DNA of 10,193 nucleotides from an uncultured Alphaproteobacteria bacterium (GTDB taxonomy: Bacteria > Pseudomonadota > Alphaproteobacteria > Rhizobiales > Aestuariivirgaceae). A program made the translations under genes and the position numbers. This document shows positions 7,033-10,193 of the stretch, piece by piece (within the stretch, counting starts at the first letter, position 1; every line of letters starts with the position of its first letter). The notes under the pieces are model-generated. The model was not told the DNA's origin and ran no database searches. It worked only from the letters and a program-made list of their open reading frames with translations. The stretch spans positions 1-10,193 of the forward strand of contig CALMLK010000022.1 of assembly GCA_937868035.1 (NCBI GenBank), written 5' to 3'.

Positions 7033-7674
7033 TCAGCTGTGGTTTCCGCGCCCGTCGGTGAAGGCCTGCGGGCCCCAGACCTGCTTCACGCGTGCATCGC
7101 GGCCGCAACCTTCGCGGTAACGCTGGTACGCCAGTGATTGCCGGATCAGGCCGAAGCGCGTGAGCACGAGGCCTTCGCCCATGTAATAGTTCTGATGATA
7201 GGCCTCCGCTTCGGCAAAGCGCGTGTGCGGACGCACCGGCACGGCGAGAGTTTCACCAAGCGCCTTGGCGGCATCGGCGACGGCCTGTTCGGCAACCGCC
7301 TTCTGCTCGGGCGTCTGGTAGAAGATGGCGGGCACGTAGCTGTCACCACGGTCGCAGAACTGGCCATCGCCGTCGGTCACGTCGATGGTGCGGAGAAAAC
7401 GGCGGACCAGTTCGTCATAGCTCACGACGGCGGGATCGAATTCCACCTCGACGGACTCGGTGTAACCTTCGTGGCTCTCATAGCTTGGGTTGTCCGCCGT
7501 GCCGCCGGCATAGCCGGACGTTGTACGTGTGACGCCCTTGATATGATCCATGTCCTTCTCCACGCACCAGAAACAGCCGCCGGCGAAGATGGCGGTGTCG
7601 GCGTGGGCCGGAACGATGAGGAAAGCGCCGAGGGCGAGGGCGAGCAGCGGGCGTGCGAGGGCGGTGAGCGTCAT
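7033..7674 (-). CDS. msrA: Peptide methionine (S)-S-oxide reductase MsrA, exported form
   Basis: MsrA reduces methionine-S-sulfoxide in oxidised proteins. The 213-residue product starts with a signal peptide: short N-region, hydrophobic core about 9-22 (LLALALGAFLIV), and a likely cut after VPAHA at residue 25, so it probably works in the periplasm. The catalytic Cys is C34 in GGCFWCVEKD. GYAGG (54-58), YTESVEVEFDP (71-81) and YHQNYY (159-164) are family signatures, and C190 in REGCGRD near the C-terminus is a likely resolving Cys. The middle segment GQFCDRGDSYVPAIFY (104-119) replaces the QG.D.G.QYRS of the common cytoplasmic form and adds C107. The ATG at 7674 has a good AGGGAG ribosome site (7682-7687) 7 bases upstream. 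A periplasmic reductant for it is not present in this window. Confidence 0.94.
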   Translation of the reverse strand: MTLTALARPLLALALGAFLIVPAHADTAIFAGGCFWCVEKDMDHIKGVTRTTSGYAGGTADNPSYESHEGYTESVEVEFDPAVVSYDELVRRFLRTIDVTDGDGQFCDRGDSYVPAIFYQTPEQKAVAEQAVADAAKALGETLAVPVRPHTRFAEAEAYHQNYYMGEGLVLTRFGLIRQSLAYQRYREGCGRDARVKQVWGPQAFTDGRGNHS

Positions 7675-7778
7675 GGGTGGTCTCCCTTTCCGTCCCTCAT
7701 ACGCCCAAAACGACCGGAGCGTTCTTCACGTTCCTGCACAATTGCGTGGCGGCGATGTGAAGACCGTCGGGTCCCGCT

Positions 7779-8195
7779 TCAGTTCGGGCCTGTCGTCACC
7801 GCCTGGAGCACCGCGAGCTTCGCATTCATCTTGCGGATGCGGCGGGCCAGAAGGCGCATGATCAGCAGGTTGAAATGCGGGACCTTGGCCATCAAGGCCA
7901 TGAAGCGCTTTTCATCCAGCGGCACGGCGATCACGTCGGTCCTCGCGACAATGTTGGCGCTGCGGGTGGTGCGCTCCAGCAGGGCCATTTCGCCAAAGAT
8001 TCCGCCCTCGCTGATCTCCTCGACGGGAATGCCGTTGACCTGCACTTCGACCGTGCCCTGGCGGATCATGTACATCAGCGTTCCGTCGTCACCTTCGGTG
8101 ACGATGGTGTTGCCCGCCCTGATCGACACTTCAGGAATGTTGAGGTCCTTGAAGATGCGAAAGTCGATGGGCCGTTCCTTGTGTGGATCAAGCAT
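7779..8195 (-). CDS. Stand-alone cyclic nucleotide-binding domain protein
   Basis: A 138-residue protein made almost wholly of one cNMP-binding (CRP-type) beta-roll, residues about 14-105, followed by a basic helical tail (LLIMRLLARRIRKMNAKLAVLQ, 110-131). The phosphate-binding cassette is intact: GGIFGEMALLERTTRSANIVA (64-84), with E69 and R78 in the positions that bind the ribose and phosphate. Binding of cAMP or cGMP is therefore plausible. There is no helix-turn-helix, kinase, channel or transporter domain, so it is not a Crp/Fnr regulator; it may act by protein contact. The frame is open back to 8390, but the start at 8195 is fixed by a near-perfect AAGGAGG site (8202-8208) 6 bases upstream. 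It lies 100 bases after the permease stop and 104 bases before msrA, on the same strand. Partner and role are unknown. Confidence 0.88.
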   Translation of the reverse strand: MLDPHKERPIDFRIFKDLNIPEVSIRAGNTIVTEGDDGTLMYMIRQGTVEVQVNGIPVEEISEGGIFGEMALLERTTRSANIVARTDVIAVPLDEKRFMALMAKVPHFNLLIMRLLARRIRKMNAKLAVLQAVTTGPN

Positions 8196-8201
8196 GTGTT
8201 G

Positions 8202-8208
8202 CCTCCTT
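8202..8208 (-). promoter_or_regulatory. Strong Shine-Dalgarno site of the cNMP-binding gene
   Basis: Reads AAGGAGG on the minus strand, 6 bases before the ATG at 8195. It is the best ribosome site in the window and settles the start of this gene against the longer open frame that extends to 8390. Confidence 0.85.
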
Positions 8209-8243
8209 CTGCTCCCGGTTGTGAGACGGTAGCGATACCACCG

Positions 8244-8269
8244 TGAACGGACCTTGAAGGGGCCGTTCA
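8244..8269. repeat. Imperfect inverted repeat between permease and cNMP-binding genes
   Basis: TGAACGG (8244-8250) and CCGTTCA (8263-8269) form a 7-base inverted repeat around a 12-base centre, in which CCT/AGG could extend the stem. No T tract follows on the minus strand, so it is not a standard intrinsic terminator. It could be an RNA hairpin at the 3' end of the permease transcript or an operator for the cNMP-binding gene downstream. It may also be chance. Confidence 0.35.
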
Positions 8270-8295
8270 TGTGGCGTTGGGCGGAGGCCCGGCCC

Positions 8296-9117
8296 TCAGC
8301 CCTTGACGGCGCCCATGGTGAGGCCGCGCGACAGATTGTTCTGGATGAGGATGACGAGCAACAAGATCGGGAAGAAGGCCATGAAGGCAATCAACGCGAT
8401 GGCATTGTAGATGATGCCGTCCGAGCCGCCTTTGAAGTTGGCCAGGGCAATCGACATTGTGTAGGCCTCTTTGCGGCCGATGATCAGGGTGAGCAGATAC
8501 TCGTTCATGGCAAAGACGGAAGCGATGACAGCGGCCGTGATAATGCCGGGCAGGCACATGGGAATGATGATTTCCCAGAGGATGCGCAAATCGGACGCGC
8601 CATCCGTGCGCGCGGCGTCTTCGATTTCATGGGGAATGTCGATCATGTAGGAGCGGATGATCCAGACGACGATGGAAAGATTGATCGCGGCATAGACGAG
8701 CATCAGAGCCCAGATCGTGTCGAGCATGCGCACCTGGGCGAAGAGAACGTAGAGCGGAATGGCGACGACAACCGGGGCCATCATTTTTGTGGAGAGGATG
8801 TAGTTGCCGATGTCTTCGCGGCCTTTGTAGCGATAGCGCGCCAGCGAATAGGCAGCGGGAATGCCAAGCAACAGGCAGATGAATACGCTTCCGGCGACGG
8901 ACGCGATTGAATTGAAGAAATACTTCATCATGGGCCATTCGTCCCAGATCTTGGCCCAGGTCTCCATGGTGAAGGTGGGCCAATAGATGGGATCGGGCGC
9001 GATGATTTCGACGCGCGGGCGCAATGCAATTGTCGCAAAGTACCAGATGGGCCAAACCGAGACGGTGGCCCAGCACAACAGGATGATGGTGCCGACAATG
9101 GAGCGCTTCGACTTCAT
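8296..9117 (-). CDS. Carbohydrate ABC transporter permease, MalG family
   Basis: Inner-membrane permease subunit of a CUT1-type sugar importer, 273 residues, normal size. Six hydrophobic segments are visible: about 8-30, 70-94, 110-130, 134-156, 187-207 and 236-260. The cytoplasmic EAA loop that docks on the ATPase is clear: HEIEDAARTDGAS (163-175) followed by LWEIIIPMCLPG (180-191). The N-terminal RPRVEIIAPDPIYWPTFTME stretch and the C-terminal NNLSRGLTMGAVKG ending are typical of MalG-like subunits. The ATG at 9117 overlaps the stop of the MalF-type gene by four bases (ATGA), so the two are translationally coupled. No ATPase gene follows; the next gene downstream is the cNMP-binding protein. 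The transported sugar cannot be read from the permease. Confidence 0.93.
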   Translation of the reverse strand: MKSKRSIVGTIILLCWATVSVWPIWYFATIALRPRVEIIAPDPIYWPTFTMETWAKIWDEWPMMKYFFNSIASVAGSVFICLLLGIPAAYSLARYRYKGREDIGNYILSTKMMAPVVVAIPLYVLFAQVRMLDTIWALMLVYAAINLSIVVWIIRSYMIDIPHEIEDAARTDGASDLRILWEIIIPMCLPGIITAAVIASVFAMNEYLLTLIIGRKEAYTMSIALANFKGGSDGIIYNAIALIAFMAFFPILLLVILIQNNLSRGLTMGAVKG

Positions 9118-10016
9118 GATTCAGTTCCAGACTTGAAGTAGCGGCGCACCAGAACCTGCGCCAGAACGACTGTGATGACCAACACCACAACGGAAATTGC
9201 CGAGGCATAGCCGAAGTCGGGTCCATCCCAGGCCACGCGGTTGATGTAGTAGCTCACGGTTTCCGTGGCACCTCCGGGGGCACCGTGGGTGATGAGCTGA
9301 ATGGGGGTGAACATGTTGAGAATGTCGATGCCGCGCAAGATCAAGGCCACGGCGATGATGGGCCGCATCATCGGCAGGGAGACATTGAAGAATGTCGACC
9401 ACCAGGAGGCGCCGTCGAGTCTTGCGGCTTCTTCCACTTCCTTGTCCTGCCCTTGAAGGCCGGCGACGAAGATGATGAAGAGGAAGGGCGTCCATTGCCA
9501 GACGTCGGTGAAGATGACGACAAGCCGTGCCAGCGCCGGCGTGAACATCCAGTCGATATTGAAATCAATGAGGCCGATGCGCTTCAGGAGATCGCTGATG
9601 ATGCGGCCGTCATTGAACATGAGTTTCCAGATGAAGGTGACGGCCGACGGCATGAGCAGCATCGGCAGCAGGAAAATGATGCGGAAGCCCTTGACCCAGG
9701 GATCGCGGTAGACCAGCGCGGCCAGCAACATGGCGAGGAAGAATTCGACGAGAAGTGTGATCGCGCCAAGGTAGGCGGTGTTCCACAAGGCGTTGAAGAA
9801 CTCGTAGTCGGTGAAGAGCTGGCTGTAGTTTGCCAGGCCGGCCCATTCGAGCTTGAACTTGCCGCCGTAGAACGAGCGGTAAACGGCATAGATGCCGGGA
9901 TAGAGCGTGATCGAGAGCAGGTAGATGACGGCGGGCGCCACCAGCAAATAGGGGAACATCTTGCGCGCCAAGGGGCTGCGGCGGCGGACGGTGGCTGGCA
10001 GTGTCGCGGCGGTCAT
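9114..10016 (-). CDS. Carbohydrate ABC transporter permease, MalF family
   Basis: Partner inner-membrane permease, 300 residues from the ATG at 10016. Hydrophobic segments lie at about 21-40, 82-104, 112-132, 163-186, 215-236 and 270-290. The EAA loop is DKEVEEAARLDGASWWSTF (191-209), followed by NVSLPMMRP. The short N-terminus, with no large periplasmic loop, is like UgpA/MalF-like CUT1 permeases rather than E. coli MalF. An in-frame TTG at 10055 would add 13 residues. Neither start has a clear ribosome site; the ATG was preferred because family members begin with a short basic tail just before the first membrane helix (TVRRRSPLARKM). It lies about 100 bases after the end of the substrate-binding protein gene, beyond a terminator hairpin, and overlaps the MalG-type gene by four bases. 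Confidence 0.92.
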   Translation of the reverse strand: MTAATLPATVRRRSPLARKMFPYLLVAPAVIYLLSITLYPGIYAVYRSFYGGKFKLEWAGLANYSQLFTDYEFFNALWNTAYLGAITLLVEFFLAMLLAALVYRDPWVKGFRIIFLLPMLLMPSAVTFIWKLMFNDGRIISDLLKRIGLIDFNIDWMFTPALARLVVIFTDVWQWTPFLFIIFVAGLQGQDKEVEEAARLDGASWWSTFFNVSLPMMRPIIAVALILRGIDILNMFTPIQLITHGAPGGATETVSYYINRVAWDGPDFGYASAISVVVLVITVVLAQVLVRRYFKSGTES

Positions 10017-10069
10017 GAGGGGAGCCTGGGCCTTGAGTGATGGATTGCAAGGCAATTTCTACGGAGATG

Positions 10070-10103
10070 AAAAAAGCGATGGCCGGGGTTTCCCCCGGCC
10101 ATC
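10070..10103 (-). terminator. Rho-independent terminator after the substrate-binding protein gene
   Basis: A perfect 11-base inverted repeat (GATGGCCGGGG at 10078-10088 with CCCCGGCCATC at 10093-10103) has a 4-base loop and is followed on the minus strand by GC and six T residues (10075 down to 10070). It sits between the binding-protein stop and the MalF-type permease. It may end most transcripts after the binding protein and let a fraction read through into the permeases, a common way to keep binding protein in excess. The read-through is inference. Confidence 0.88.
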
Positions 10104-10115
10104 CAGCGTAAACGG

Positions 10116-10193
10116 TTAGATGGGGGCCTTCTTGCCCGCACCGAGGTTGAGGCCCGGCGCCATGGAGGCGTAGGACACGGGGTCCTTGCCTGC
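10116..10193 (-). CDS. C-terminal end of probable sugar ABC transporter substrate-binding protein (partial)
   Basis: On the minus strand the frame is open from the window edge to a TAA at 10116-10118, giving 25 residues that end YASMAPGLNLGAGKKAPI. The fragment is too short for a domain match. Its place directly before a terminator and two sugar permeases, on the same strand, is the standard place for the extracellular solute-binding protein of a CUT1 importer. The 5' part, with the expected signal peptide, lies beyond the right edge. Assignment rests mainly on context. Confidence 0.65.
   Translation of the reverse strand, partial: AGKDPVSYASMAPGLNLGAGKKAPI

Noticed and set aside
8196..8390. 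Longer version of the cNMP-binding protein
   Set aside because: The extension overlaps the permease 3' end and is low-complexity Ser/Arg sequence; the AAGGAGG site fixes the start at 8195.
9285..10040. 251-codon plus-strand frame rich in Asp, Glu and Gln
   Set aside because: It is the complement of a membrane-protein gene; hydrophobic codons read in reverse give acidic and Gln codons. The MalF-type frame is clearly the real one.

Overview
The window is high-GC, tightly packed bacterial DNA. Gene content and protein style (an IspH of alphaproteobacterial type, an XylX-like dehydratase resembling Caulobacter XylX, a MalFG-type sugar transporter, GTG starts, very short gene gaps) suggest an alphaproteobacterium, perhaps Hyphomicrobiales-like. 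No species can be named from sequence alone. There are no RNA genes, insertion sequences, CRISPR arrays or attachment sites that I can see. No stretch over 300 bases lacks a gene; the longest gaps are about 100 to 120 bases.

Layout, left to right. (1) The 5' part of ispH (isoprenoid synthesis) on the minus strand, cut by the left edge. (2) Divergent from it, an enolase-superfamily gene of the mandelate racemase subgroup on the plus strand, probably an acid-sugar dehydratase. (3) Convergent to that, a three-gene minus-strand operon reading right to left: an aldo/keto reductase, allA (ureidoglycolate lyase) and allE ((S)-ureidoglycine aminohydrolase), the last steps of allantoin breakdown. (4) Divergent from the operon across a 121-base promoter region, a plus-strand pair: a ThDP-dependent enzyme of the acetolactate synthase/benzoylformate decarboxylase type, and a fumarylacetoacetate-hydrolase-fold protein very like XylX (2-keto-3-deoxy-pentonate dehydratase). 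(5) On the minus strand, a periplasmic MsrA and a small stand-alone cyclic-nucleotide-binding protein. (6) Two MalG/MalF-type sugar ABC permeases preceded by a strong terminator and the last 25 codons of a substrate-binding protein, cut by the right edge.

How it may fit together (inference): the ABC importer could bring in a sugar or sugar acid. The enolase-superfamily enzyme would dehydrate an aldonate or aldarate to a 2-keto-3-deoxy acid, and the XylX-like enzyme would dehydrate that again to a semialdehyde. The ThDP enzyme and the aldo/keto reductase would act on 2-keto acids or aldehydes. The ureide genes release ammonia, urea and glyoxylate. Placing a ureide module between two pieces of a sugar-acid route, next to a ThDP enzyme that is not a canonical glyoxylate carboligase, is the most interesting aspect of the window. 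I found no convincing wholly new system; the useful open questions are the substrates of the enolase-family enzyme and the ThDP enzyme.
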